DNA of 24,820 nt, taken from positions 1 through 24,820 of the forward strand of contig JAQSYC010000002.1 of the NCBI GenBank assembly GCA_029256345.1, written 5' to 3'. The number at the start of each line of letters is the position of its first letter. The first letter of the stretch is position 1. This document shows positions 15,813 to 23,251 of this stretch, in pieces. The position numbers were made by a program, and so were the translations under genes. The notes below the pieces were generated by a model. It was not told the DNA's origin, did not search any database, and worked only from the letters and a program-made list of their open reading frames with translations. This stretch comes from Clostridia bacterium (GTDB lineage Bacteria; Bacillota; Clostridia; Lachnospirales; Cellulosilyticaceae).

Positions 15813-16820
15813 TTAATAGGGTGAATTACTGTCTAAGTATTGATCTACATTGGCACGATCAACAACATCACTTGGAATTATTTTTGTTTTTTCAGGTGTT
15901 TTTCCATCTATAATATCTTTAGCAATTTGTACACAGTCTTGAATCATTGAAGGACTATAAAGAGCACTTGCATAGGAAATGCTTTCTTGGCTCTTTATAA
16001 GATTAAAGTAAGCTTGCATTCCGCCTCCGCCTGTTACAGCTTTGATATCAGTTCTTTTTGCCTCTTCAATTGCTTTTTGAATACCAATAGAAAGTTCATC
16101 ATCTACTGAGAATATGCCATCAATATTCTTATTTGCTGTTAATGCATCTGCCATCACTTTAAGTCCATCTTGCTGTGCTGCAGTGTTTGCCCCATATTCA
16201 TTAAGAATTTCAATTTCTGGAAAATCTTTAGCGATAGTGTCTCTAAAGCCATTGACTCTTTCGGTGTTAATATCTCCCCATGAAGGAACACTAATAATAA
16301 CTACTTTACCTTTTTTACCAAGTTTTTCAGCAATATATTTGGCCCCTTCATTACCTATGCCCGCATTATCCCCAGCTAAATATGCTGTTGAATCAACGTC
16401 AACCTTACGATCAAAGTTAATCAGTGGTATGCCTGCATCTAATACTTTTTGTGCTGCAACAGTTACTTCATCATTATGAGGAAAAAGTACAATAGCAGAA
16501 CATTTCATACTCGTTAATTCCTCAAGCTGGCTTGCCTGTTCATTTGGATTAGCACTTACAACCAATTTATACTCAAGTCCTAATTCCCTTGCTTTCTTCT
16601 CAGCATAATATGCCGTAGCGGCTACCCATCCATGGGTCGCACTTGGTACACTGATTCCAATTAGCTTTGATTTTTCTGCTTCTTCCGGCTTAGCTTCCAC
16701 CTCTTTCTCTGCAACAGCAGGTTTTGCTGGCTCCTGTTGTTTTGCACCTGTACAACCTACTAAGTTTAAAGTACTAAACATAAGAGCTCCTGTAAGCAGA
16801 ATTGAAAATACCTTTTTCAT
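15813..16820 (-). CDS. Ribose-type sugar-binding lipoprotein (RbsB/periplasmic-binding family, CUT2)
   Basis: This 335-residue protein has a signal peptide MKKVFSILLTGALMF, a lipobox L-V-G-C with Cys23 for lipid anchoring, and an Ala/Glu/Lys/Pro-rich spacer to about residue 52. The remainder is a type 1 periplasmic-binding fold (IGISVPSATHGWVAA, later PLINFDRKVD and VDDELSIGIQKAI), the same fold as the sensor domain of the LacI-type regulator at 21504. It captures the sugar or polyol for the CUT2 importer. AGGGGG lies nine bases before the ATG. A 104-base gap with a hairpin separates it from the flavoenzyme gene. Ligand unknown; the surrounding enzymes suggest a hexose-type compound. Confidence 0.93.
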   Translation of the reverse strand: MKKVFSILLTGALMFSTLNLVGCTGAKQQEPAKPAVAEKEVEAKPEEAEKSKLIGISVPSATHGWVAATAYYAEKKARELGLEYKLVVSANPNEQASQLEELTSMKCSAIVLFPHNDEVTVAAQKVLDAGIPLINFDRKVDVDSTAYLAGDNAGIGNEGAKYIAEKLGKKGKVVIISVPSWGDINTERVNGFRDTIAKDFPEIEILNEYGANTAAQQDGLKVMADALTANKNIDGIFSVDDELSIGIQKAIEEAKRTDIKAVTGGGGMQAYFNLIKSQESISYASALYSPSMIQDCVQIAKDIIDGKTPEKTKIIPSDVVDRANVDQYLDSNSPY

Positions 16821-16850
16821 ATACTTATTCCCCCTAAAATGATTTATATT

Positions 16851-16879
16851 CTAAAAATAAGTAGTTGGCTTATTTTTAG
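16851..16879. repeat. Perfect 11-bp inverted repeat before the binding-protein gene
   Basis: CTAAAAATAAG (16851-16861) and CTTATTTTTAG (16869-16879) are exact inverted copies around a 7-base spacer, lying between the flavoenzyme stop and the binding-protein ribosome site. It could be an AT-rich intercistronic hairpin or an operator. The lack of GC pairs and of a T run makes it a poor terminator. Confidence 0.5.
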
Positions 16880-16924
16880 TATATTCCTAGAAACTATAAA
16901 ATCTGTGACACTTTAATATGGCTA

Positions 16925-18166
16925 TTATGTATGTGATACTTTTAAACGGCCTTTTTCTTTACGTGTTTGTACAAGTTCTTCAGTATAGCGTTTATCATAT
17001 GTACAGCAGCCAACCTTACTTTGTTGAATCAAAAGTTCTAAACAATTATCACAAACTGTACAATATTTTATTTCTCCTTCTTTACCTTCTCGTAGCTTTT
17101 TCGCCAAAAATGGATCTGCAAAGGACTGGCGGCCTAGCGCAACCATATCTACAACCCCACGCTCAATACATTGTGCTCCGTAGTTTAATAAGTTGCTCTG
17201 TTCTGGCGTTACTCCACAAAGGCCATTCTTACCATTTCTAAACGGTGAAAAATTCGATCCAATCATTACAGTTTCTGGCTTAAGATGTTCTTTAAGCATT
17301 TTAGCAAAATACTGATGTAAATAAGCGTAATAAGGTATATGCTTATCTACTTGTGTAAGACTGATAGTAATGGATGGACTACCCGCAGATTGAATAAAAT
17401 ATTGAGCACCTCGTTCTTCCAGTCCTTTTAGTAGAGCAATAGGTTCTGTAAGATCAATAATGGGGGAATCTGGTGCATCAGTACCAAAACCACCAGGGAA
17501 GCCTTCCCATGCAGAAACCTTTGATCCAATTAAAAAGTTTTTATCGTTAACCGCCGCTGATATACGTTCATATAAATCAAAAGCAAAGCGGCTGCGATTT
17601 TCCCAGGAACCGCCATATTTCCATTTACGGTCATTGTACGGTCTAAGAATTTGCGATCCAAAGTAGCCATGACATAGTTTCATATCAATACCATCAGCAC
17701 CCGCCGCATGAGCTATTTTTGCACCAAGCACAAAATCATCCATAATTTTATCTACTTCTTCTTCGCTTAGCACATCCCCACCATAACCATGAAGAGGCTT
17801 TACAGTAACCCTTCTTGAAAATGCTGGATTAGAAAGTTCTCCTGAATGAGTGAGCTGAAAAATAAACAACGGTTTAGGATTGGCAGCCTTAACTCTTTTA
17901 ACAAACTCAGTTAATGGTTTTTCATTCTGTGGCATAATTGTTAGTTGGTTATCTCTTGAACGACTTTCACGTGTTACCGAGATGGCCTCTAGTGAGATCA
18001 GTCCCGATTCTCCTCTTGCAAGATTTTCGTACCTCTCGATAGTAAGTTCTGAAGGATTTCCTGTTTCATCTTCATCATTACATTCCATCGCTTGAATAAA
18101 GAAACGATTTGGTGCAATACGGTTTCCAATTTTAATAGGATTTAATAATGTTTCTTGATAATTCAT
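16925..18166 (-). CDS. NADH:flavin oxidoreductase/Old Yellow Enzyme family protein with a 4Fe-4S site
   Basis: This 413-residue protein has an FMN-binding TIM barrel with the OYE signature around 164-194 (CHGYFGSQ with His166, then YGGSWENRSRF). A C-terminal cysteine set, C369-x2-C372-x2-C375-x11-C387, resembles the 4Fe-4S site of 2,4-dienoyl-CoA reductase and related enzymes. The roughly 250-residue C-terminal FAD/NAD domains of those longer enzymes are absent, so electrons must come from elsewhere. The family reduces activated C=C bonds or demethylates amines; the substrate here is unknown. AGGAGG precedes the ATG, 20 bases after the alcohol dehydrogenase stop, so it belongs to the catabolic operon. 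An OYE is unusual in a sugar pathway. Confidence 0.9.
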   Translation of the reverse strand: MNYQETLLNPIKIGNRIAPNRFFIQAMECNDEDETGNPSELTIERYENLARGESGLISLEAISVTRESRSRDNQLTIMPQNEKPLTEFVKRVKAANPKPLFIFQLTHSGELSNPAFSRRVTVKPLHGYGGDVLSEEEVDKIMDDFVLGAKIAHAAGADGIDMKLCHGYFGSQILRPYNDRKWKYGGSWENRSRFAFDLYERISAAVNDKNFLIGSKVSAWEGFPGGFGTDAPDSPIIDLTEPIALLKGLEERGAQYFIQSAGSPSITISLTQVDKHIPYYAYLHQYFAKMLKEHLKPETVMIGSNFSPFRNGKNGLCGVTPEQSNLLNYGAQCIERGVVDMVALGRQSFADPFLAKKLREGKEGEIKYCTVCDNCLELLIQQSKVGCCTYDKRYTEELVQTRKEKGRLKVSHT

Positions 18167-18186
18167 TTTAATATTCCTCCTGTATG

Positions 18187-19254
18187 TTATTTATTAATGT
18201 AAATTCTTTCAGTTATGTCAGGACAAACAAACATCTTGATAATCTCTTTATTTGTTTTAAGTTCGTGGAGTGCATCTTCTAGCTCCTCCAATGGGACTAC
18301 CTGTGAAAACATAGGTTTTGGATCCATTCTTTTATAACGAAGCAAGTTAATAACCTCACCCCAGTCGTTGCCAATCCCTGCACAACTACCTCTCACTTTT
18401 TTCTCTCCAAGAACAAACTCATAAGGTTCAAATGCTGCAGTTTTCCCTTGACCAACAACTCCAAATGCTTCTACTACTCCACCTCTGCGTACCATTTTGA
18501 AAGCTTGTTCATACGTTGCTGGGGTACCTACAGCTTCTAATACATAGTCTGCACCCACTCCACTTGTTATACGTTTTACTTCAGCTACAACATCCTGTAC
18601 TTCTGTAATATCGATATAATAATCCGCAACATCCATCTTTTTTGCTAAGTCTAGTCGCTTTTTACTATCTCCAACAATAATAACAGGTGCCGCCCCACGG
18701 AGCTTTGCCATAGCCGAATGTAAAATGCCGAGTCCACAGCCTAGTACAACAACACTTGTGGAAATCTTACAGTCCATTACCTTCGAACTCTGCAGCACTG
18801 CTGTCATAGGTTCAATGAATGCTGCTGAATAATCATCTACTTCATCTGGAATAACATAACAGTTTTTCCATGGTGCTTTTACATATTCTGCAAATGCCCC
18901 ATTCGTATGGATACCAAGCTGTGTAAAGTGTTCACATAATAAATGTTCTCCTCTTCGGCAGAAATAACAGGTTCCGCATGTTATACATATATCTGCTGAC
19001 ACCCTATCTCCAACCTTTAATCCTTTGGCGTTTTCTCCAACTTCTTCAACTACTCCCCAAAATTCATGACCTGAGGTAAATGGTAGGTATTCTTTAGCAT
19101 ATTCCCCAGAATAAATCTTAAGGTCAGTACCACAAATGCCGCACATTTTTACTTTAATTAAGACCTCATCATCATTTATTTCAGGAACTGGCACATTTTT
19201 AAGTACCATTTTACCTACTGATTCTATTACTTGGGCTCGCATCATTTTCATCAT
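18187..19254 (-). CDS. Zinc-dependent medium-chain alcohol/polyol dehydrogenase
   Basis: This 355-residue MDR-family enzyme has the catalytic zinc region CGICGTD and GHEFWG, a structural-zinc loop with four spaced cysteines (CGTCYFCRRGEHLLC plus the preceding Cys), and a cofactor site GCGLG followed by VGDSKKR, whose Asp indicates NAD(H). It is of the sorbitol/threonine dehydrogenase type and would oxidise a sugar-alcohol or sugar hydroxyl to a ketone, for example making a ketohexose from a hexitol. The ATG at 19254 is chosen because AAGGAG lies six bases ahead; the open frame extends 30 codons further upstream and would overlap the previous gene, with no family-like sequence. Second and third Met codons nearby leave a few residues of uncertainty. 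Confidence 0.91.
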   Translation of the reverse strand: MMKMMRAQVIESVGKMVLKNVPVPEINDDEVLIKVKMCGICGTDLKIYSGEYAKEYLPFTSGHEFWGVVEEVGENAKGLKVGDRVSADICITCGTCYFCRRGEHLLCEHFTQLGIHTNGAFAEYVKAPWKNCYVIPDEVDDYSAAFIEPMTAVLQSSKVMDCKISTSVVVLGCGLGILHSAMAKLRGAAPVIIVGDSKKRLDLAKKMDVADYYIDITEVQDVVAEVKRITSGVGADYVLEAVGTPATYEQAFKMVRRGGVVEAFGVVGQGKTAAFEPYEFVLGEKKVRGSCAGIGNDWGEVINLLRYKRMDPKPMFSQVVPLEELEDALHELKTNKEIIKMFVCPDITERIYINK

Positions 19255-19294
19255 GCATATCTCCTTCTTTATAGTATACAGGTTAATAGATTGA

Positions 19295-20275
19295 TTAATT
19301 TTCGTTGCTAAATAGCTTATCTGTACGACCCTCATACGGAGCATGGATAAGCAGTGGTTTAAGATACGCAGCGGTTTTTTCTAACCCATCCATACGACTC
19401 ATCGTTACATCTTCATGTTCGTAGCTAAGTACCCCATTATAACCAACCATTGATAACTCGGTAATAACTTTCTTCCACTTCACATCTCCCCAACCTGGAA
19501 TACGGAAACGGAAAGAACGATCAAGTCTGCGCATGTCACCTTGCATAAGTACTCCGCCTGTCGCCAAGTTGTGTTCTACTAGTTCACCATCCTTTGCGTG
19601 TACATGAAAGATACGTTCACCTAATCGATCGATAAATATTTCTGGCTTTATGGAAAGATAGAGTATATTGGCTGGGTCGAAGTTGTATCCAAGACATGGG
19701 TGAAAATCGACTAATTCCAGTGCTCTTTCAGCTGTATGTATATCATATATAAAGCTATTTGGATGAGGTTCAATTGCAAATTTTACGCCATACTTTTTAA
19801 ACTCATCTAATATTGGCATGAATCGCTCAACAAACTGTTGTTCATATTCACCCCAACCTTGCCCATATGGGAAAAAAAAGAATCTTCCCCAATTTTCAAC
19901 ACCTGGATAACCTACTACTACGGGTACTTCTAGTGCACTTGCCGCCTGTGCTGTACGAATCAGTCTTTCAGTACCATGTTTTACTTTTTCTTCAGCCGTT
20001 CCCTTGTAGATAAAATCTGTATCTACTCCAGTGGGCCCCATAATAAGAAAAGATTCTGGGTGGTTACTAAGCGCAGCTATATTAAGCCCATAGCTTTTTA
20101 CCATCTTATTTATCTGCGTGGCATTATTCCCACAGAGTATATTATCAATCTCTAATTGACCATTACCCTCATAAACTGGTATTTCTAAACTTTCATAACC
20201 ATAACCTGCAACTAGCTTAGCAACCTCTTCTAATGGTTTTTCTGAATAATTAGCGGTGAAAAATCCTAATTTCAT
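19295..20275 (-). CDS. Sugar phosphate isomerase/epimerase family TIM-barrel protein
   Basis: This 326-residue TIM barrel of the xylose-isomerase-like superfamily has probable metal/catalytic residues E169 (FAIEPHP), D200 (NFDPANI), H224/H226 (HVHAKD) and E286 (YEHED). The block RFRIPGWGDVKWKKVI before the last strand is common in family members found beside Gfo/Idh-type dehydrogenases. The substrate is not identifiable; an isomerisation, epimerisation or keto-sugar cleavage is possible. Its ribosome site AAGGAGG lies within the last codons of the epimerase gene, whose stop is five bases upstream of the ATG, so translation is coupled. It differs clearly from the other two barrel proteins of the locus. 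Confidence 0.87.
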   Translation of the reverse strand: MKLGFFTANYSEKPLEEVAKLVAGYGYESLEIPVYEGNGQLEIDNILCGNNATQINKMVKSYGLNIAALSNHPESFLIMGPTGVDTDFIYKGTAEEKVKHGTERLIRTAQAASALEVPVVVGYPGVENWGRFFFFPYGQGWGEYEQQFVERFMPILDEFKKYGVKFAIEPHPNSFIYDIHTAERALELVDFHPCLGYNFDPANILYLSIKPEIFIDRLGERIFHVHAKDGELVEHNLATGGVLMQGDMRRLDRSFRFRIPGWGDVKWKKVITELSMVGYNGVLSYEHEDVTMSRMDGLEKTAAYLKPLLIHAPYEGRTDKLFSNEN

Positions 20276-20280
20276 TTTGC

Positions 20281-21162
20281 TTATAGACCTCCTTGATTAC
20301 TCAAAAATTTACTTCTTAAAAATCTTAAGGACTCTTTGATGTAGCGATCCATCTCAGCTTCATCTACCCCACCACTTAAATCACGCCATACTTTAATGTC
20401 TTTTCCAACCTGTCCACCTTGTAATAAGAAAGGTTCCATTACAATGCCTTTATTATAATGAATATCTCTAAGTGATTGACCTATTTCATCCCATGGCAAA
20501 TGTCCATTCCCTGGAAGTTTTCTATTCCCTTCACCTACATGAACATGCCCTAAATAATTACCTGCTAAGCGGATTGCATCTGGGATGTTATCTTCTTCAA
20601 TATTCATATGAAATGTATCAAGTAAGATTTTTACATTTTTGTTATCAACATCTTTGCAATATTGGATCGCTTCTTCAGATGTGTTGAGAACGAATGTTTC
20701 AAACCTATTGACAACTTCCATACAGTATTCAATACCTAATGACTCAGCAATTTTGCCTAATTCCTTAACACTTTGAACACCTCTATTCCAAGCGGCAGGT
20801 TTATCTACATCTTGAAAATCACATGGCCAGAAAGAATACATGACCCCTACGATTGATCTTGAATCAATCCTATCCATTGCTTTCATAATATTAGTTAAAT
20901 ATTCAATGCCAGCTCTACGAATTTTTGGATCAGCTGCAGCAACGTCTTTATCTTTTGCAGGCCCAATATTAGAGGTAAGGGTTAATCCTAAACTTTTAGA
21001 GATGTCCTTTAATTCATCTAATTCTACATTTGACATATGTACTAAATGATCTGCCCCAACTTCTAAAATGTCAAAACCAAGATCTGCTACTTTTTTTGCT
21101 ACTTTTGTATACTCACAATTCCATTCATTACCCCAGTAAGAGTATAATGTTCCAAACTTCAT
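20281..21162 (-). CDS. D-psicose (allulose)/D-tagatose 3-epimerase family ketose epimerase
   Basis: This 293-residue protein has the same length as the Clostridium cellulolyticum D-psicose 3-epimerase, and the whole active site is in register with it (offset one residue). Metal ligands are E149, D182, H208 and E243; substrate-binding residues are E155, H185 and R214. The blocks LDTFHMNIEED and GNYLGHVHVGEGNRK are near-identical to that family. The enzyme epimerises ketohexoses at C3 (psicose-fructose, tagatose-sorbose) using Mn or Co. It is the first gene of the minus-strand locus, preceded by GAGAGGATG at the ribosome site and by a leader with GTGCTCG operator-like sites. Exact in vivo ketose is uncertain. 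Confidence 0.92.
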   Translation of the reverse strand: MKFGTLYSYWGNEWNCEYTKVAKKVADLGFDILEVGADHLVHMSNVELDELKDISKSLGLTLTSNIGPAKDKDVAAADPKIRRAGIEYLTNIMKAMDRIDSRSIVGVMYSFWPCDFQDVDKPAAWNRGVQSVKELGKIAESLGIEYCMEVVNRFETFVLNTSEEAIQYCKDVDNKNVKILLDTFHMNIEEDNIPDAIRLAGNYLGHVHVGEGNRKLPGNGHLPWDEIGQSLRDIHYNKGIVMEPFLLQGGQVGKDIKVWRDLSGGVDEAEMDRYIKESLRFLRSKFLSNQGGL

Positions 21163-21183
21163 TTATTTCATCCTCTCTTTTTA

Positions 21184-21197
21184 GTGCTCGCACACTT
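21184..21197. promoter_or_regulatory. Candidate LacI-family operator in the epimerase leader
   Basis: The stretch from A21183 reads AGTGCTCGCACACT: a 14-bp imperfect palindrome (outer AGTG/CACT arms) with a central CG, the usual architecture of LacI-family operators. It lies between the likely transcription start and the epimerase ATG, where a bound repressor would block elongation or loop to the other sites. Confidence 0.5.
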
Positions 21198-21260
21198 AAC
21201 TCTTTAAAATCCAATGTATCTATTGTATTTAAATTGCACGATTATATATTATATACATTC

Positions 21261-21275
21261 ATTGTGCTCGTGCTC
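21261..21275. promoter_or_regulatory. Candidate operator overlapping the epimerase operon promoter
   Basis: ATTGTGCTCGTGCTC contains GTGCTC twice. Its first 12 bases recur exactly, inverted, at 21419-21430. On the minus strand it occupies the -35 region in front of TATAAT-like boxes (complement of ATTATA at 21241-21246 and 21248-21253). The promoter lacks a good -35 hexamer of its own. Repression by the neighbouring LacI-family protein is the simplest reading. Confidence 0.55.
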
Positions 21276-21414
21276 TTTTATGATGGTTTCATTTTAACAT
21301 AGGATTTATTTATAAACAATGTTAAAAATTTATAGTTTTAAAATATATTTTTATGCATTTTATACATAATATTCTTTCAATCTATACATGTCAAATATTA
21401 TAATTTTTAACAAC

Positions 21415-21443
21415 TATACACGAGCACAATTATACGTTATAAT
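21415..21443 (+). promoter_or_regulatory. Promoter of the LacI-type regulator with an embedded operator
   Basis: TATAAT (21438-21443) lies 17 bases after a poor -35 match, TATACA (21415-21420). The spacer is occupied by CACGAGCACAAT (21419-21430), an exact inverted copy of the site in front of the opposite operon. This arrangement suggests that the regulator represses its own synthesis. Confidence 0.5.
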
Positions 21444-21503
21444 AATAGCAATTACCCATTATTATTAATCTTAAAATCTTAAGTATATAAGGAGATACAA
21501 AAT

Positions 21504-22529
21504 ATGGCTGTTACTATTAAACAAATTGCAGATCTTTCAAATGTATCCAGAGGAACTGTTGATAAAGTATTGAATAATCGCCCGGGCGTTAAAGAAGAAA
21601 CTAAAAATAAGGTTTTACAAATTGCCAAAGAACTTAATTACCAACCCAATTTTTTAGGAAAAGCTCTTGTTAAAAGTAAGGATCCTTTAAAACTCGGTGT
21701 CATACTGACCCCTGAATATAACCCTTTTGTTCAGGAAATCATCCAAGGAATCAATTCTGCATATGCTGAGTTTTCTGCATTTGGAATTGATATTACGATA
21801 AAGATGTTAACTTCCTTAGAACCTGCTGAACAAATTAGTATTTTAAACGAGTTAGAAACTGATAACGTTTCTGGAATTGCTGTATTTCCTATTGATGATT
21901 TACAAGTAAAATCTAAAATTAATCAGTTGAGTGAAAAAGGAATTTCCATTATCACTTTTAACTCTAAGTTAGATGAAATTAAAGATTTATGTTTCGTTGG
22001 TCAAAATCACTACAAGGGTGGTCGCACTGCTGCAGGATTACTTGGAAAACTATTACCCGATGGCGGAAAAATCGGAGTTATCATTAGTTCTAATAAGCTC
22101 TCATGTCATCAGGATCGTTTAAGAGGATTTAAAGATAAGTTAGATGAAGCTTATCACAGTATAGAAATCATAGGCATCCAAGCCAACCAAGACAGAAAAG
22201 ACGAGGCTTTTAAGGCTACCTTAGAATACTGTAATAATCACCTCGACTTAAAAGGAGTTTATATAACTGGAGGAGGTATTGCTGGTGTGGGAAGTGCCCT
22301 TAAGATAGTAGAAAAAAATCAAGAAATCAAAGTAATCTGTCACGACTTAATACCAGATACGCTTGAATTGCTCCGATGTGGCACTGTAGACTTTGCTCTC
22401 GGTCAAAGTCCTGAATTGCAAGGTTATCAACTCATTAAAATACTCTTTGAGTATCTCATAAAGAACCAAAAACCCCAATCTGATTATATCGAAATACCGA
22501 TTACCATCGCAACTGAAGATACCATTTAA
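21504..22529 (+). CDS. LacI-family transcriptional regulator of the sugar locus
   Basis: This 341-residue protein has an N-terminal LacI-type helix-turn-helix with hinge (TIKQIADLSNVSRGTVDKVLNNRPGV, to about residue 50; only its character is given here) followed by a type 1 periplasmic-binding sensor domain with blocks such as GIAVFPIDD, VGQNHYKGGRTAA and GVYITGGG. The RGTVDKVLNNR form of the recognition region is typical of regulators whose sensor resembles RbsB-like sugar-binding proteins, in keeping with the CUT2 importer of this locus. AAGGAG lies nine bases before the ATG. It is transcribed away from the epimerase operon and probably controls both directions through the GTGCTCG sites; the inducer is unknown. 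Confidence 0.92.
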   Translation: MAVTIKQIADLSNVSRGTVDKVLNNRPGVKEETKNKVLQIAKELNYQPNFLGKALVKSKDPLKLGVILTPEYNPFVQEIIQGINSAYAEFSAFGIDITIKMLTSLEPAEQISILNELETDNVSGIAVFPIDDLQVKSKINQLSEKGISIITFNSKLDEIKDLCFVGQNHYKGGRTAAGLLGKLLPDGGKIGVIISSNKLSCHQDRLRGFKDKLDEAYHSIEIIGIQANQDRKDEAFKATLEYCNNHLDLKGVYITGGGIAGVGSALKIVEKNQEIKVICHDLIPDTLELLRCGTVDFALGQSPELQGYQLIKILFEYLIKNQKPQSDYIEIPITIATEDTI

Positions 22530-22534
22530 TTTCT

Positions 22535-22580
22535 AAAAAGGGATACCTGAAAAGCTAACGCTTTTCAGGTATCCCTTTTT
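22535..22580. terminator. Strong bidirectional terminator between convergent genes
   Basis: The arms 22535-22555 and 22560-22580 are perfectly complementary over 21 bp with a TAAC loop. The stem ends in A5 on the left and T5 on the right, so each strand has a T run after the hairpin. It serves both the regulator (stop at 22529) and the convergent hydrolase (stop at 22598). Confidence 0.92.
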
Positions 22581-22597
22581 GTCTTTATAAAAATACC

Positions 22598-23086
22598 CTA
22601 TAATATATTAGGACTACCTATGGCATTTCTTAATAGTTCTATAGCTTGCCTATTAACCTCTGGTCCTTTTTGTGACATACACAAACCTGAAAGTATTTTA
22701 GGTTTGATGTCTTTATCAAAAAGCTCCAGCGCTGTTGCCAAGATACAGGTTTCTGTATTCATACCTGCCAGATAAACGGCTTCTACTTGCTTTTTTTCTA
22801 ACAACTTAATAAGATCTGCCGTGATACTCGAATAGGTTGATTTCAAAAGTACAATATCTGCAATCTTCCCGATAGTTGCTACCAATTTAGTTTCTTGACT
22901 CAACATGGTCATGGCCTGCATGCCAAGCTCTGATTGAAACAAGGAGCCACTTTTGTTAATAAATCTGGTTGCCACTACTAGGTCATACTGAAAGTTTTTA
23001 ACATGTTTATCTATCTCAACCGGTATATGCTTTGTAAATTCATTGATAAACCCCTGCTGCACATCGGCTATTAAAAGTATTTTCAT
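22598..23086 (-). CDS. Isochorismatase/nicotinamidase-like cysteine hydrolase
   Basis: This small, 162-residue protein of the isochorismatase-like fold has the probable catalytic triad Asp8 (IADVQQGF), Lys82 (LLKSTYSS) and Cys114 (GMNTETCILATA). Family members hydrolyse nicotinamide, isochorismate, ureas or carbamoyl compounds; nothing here fixes the substrate. It is shorter than typical nicotinamidases (about 180-210 residues), and the usual metal-binding DxH motif of nicotinamidases is not evident, so a nicotinamidase role is doubtful. The ATG at 23086 is chosen because GAGGGAG lies eight bases upstream; the frame continues 16 codons further without family sequence. It follows the arabinofuranosidase gene by 165 bases, a gap in which I see no clear signal. 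Confidence 0.85.
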   Translation of the reverse strand: MKILLIADVQQGFINEFTKHIPVEIDKHVKNFQYDLVVATRFINKSGSLFQSELGMQAMTMLSQETKLVATIGKIADIVLLKSTYSSITADLIKLLEKKQVEAVYLAGMNTETCILATALELFDKDIKPKILSGLCMSQKGPEVNRQAIELLRNAIGSPNIL

Positions 23087-23251
23087 CTTTACTTCTCCCT
23101 CAAACTTGATATATTCTAAAGCTATCTCTATCAAATATCATATCACAATTCATTGTTGTATTGTAGCTTTAATGCTAAGAATGAACTATTATTTTTAGGA
23201 GTTAGTCAAATTTTCTTTTAAATCCTATAGGTTGATACCGTTAAGCATTTC

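Larger units (their letters stand above)
21163..21503. other. Divergent regulatory region between the epimerase operon and the LacI-type regulator
   Basis: This 341-base, very AT-rich gap contains no credible gene. It holds two candidate promoters facing outward and three GTGCTCG motifs (21184-21190, 21264-21270, and on the minus strand 21420-21426). The stretch between about 21280 and 21410 shows only A/T-rich sequence without a motif I recognise. Confidence 0.7.

Noticed and set aside
16114..16479. A 121-codon open frame on the plus strand inside the binding-protein gene
   Set aside because: It lies wholly antisense to a clear lipoprotein gene, has no ribosome site, and its low-complexity composition (many Ser, Ala, Leu and Pro) is what the reverse strand of such a gene gives.
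17171..17180. TTGTGCTCCG, similar to the GTGCTCG operator motif
   Set aside because: It lies inside the flavoenzyme coding region and departs from the motif by an extra C before the G; chance is the simplest explanation.
21163..21503. Riboswitch or small RNA in the long leader region
   Set aside because: No conserved riboswitch core or GC-rich stem set is visible; the region is better explained by promoters and operators.
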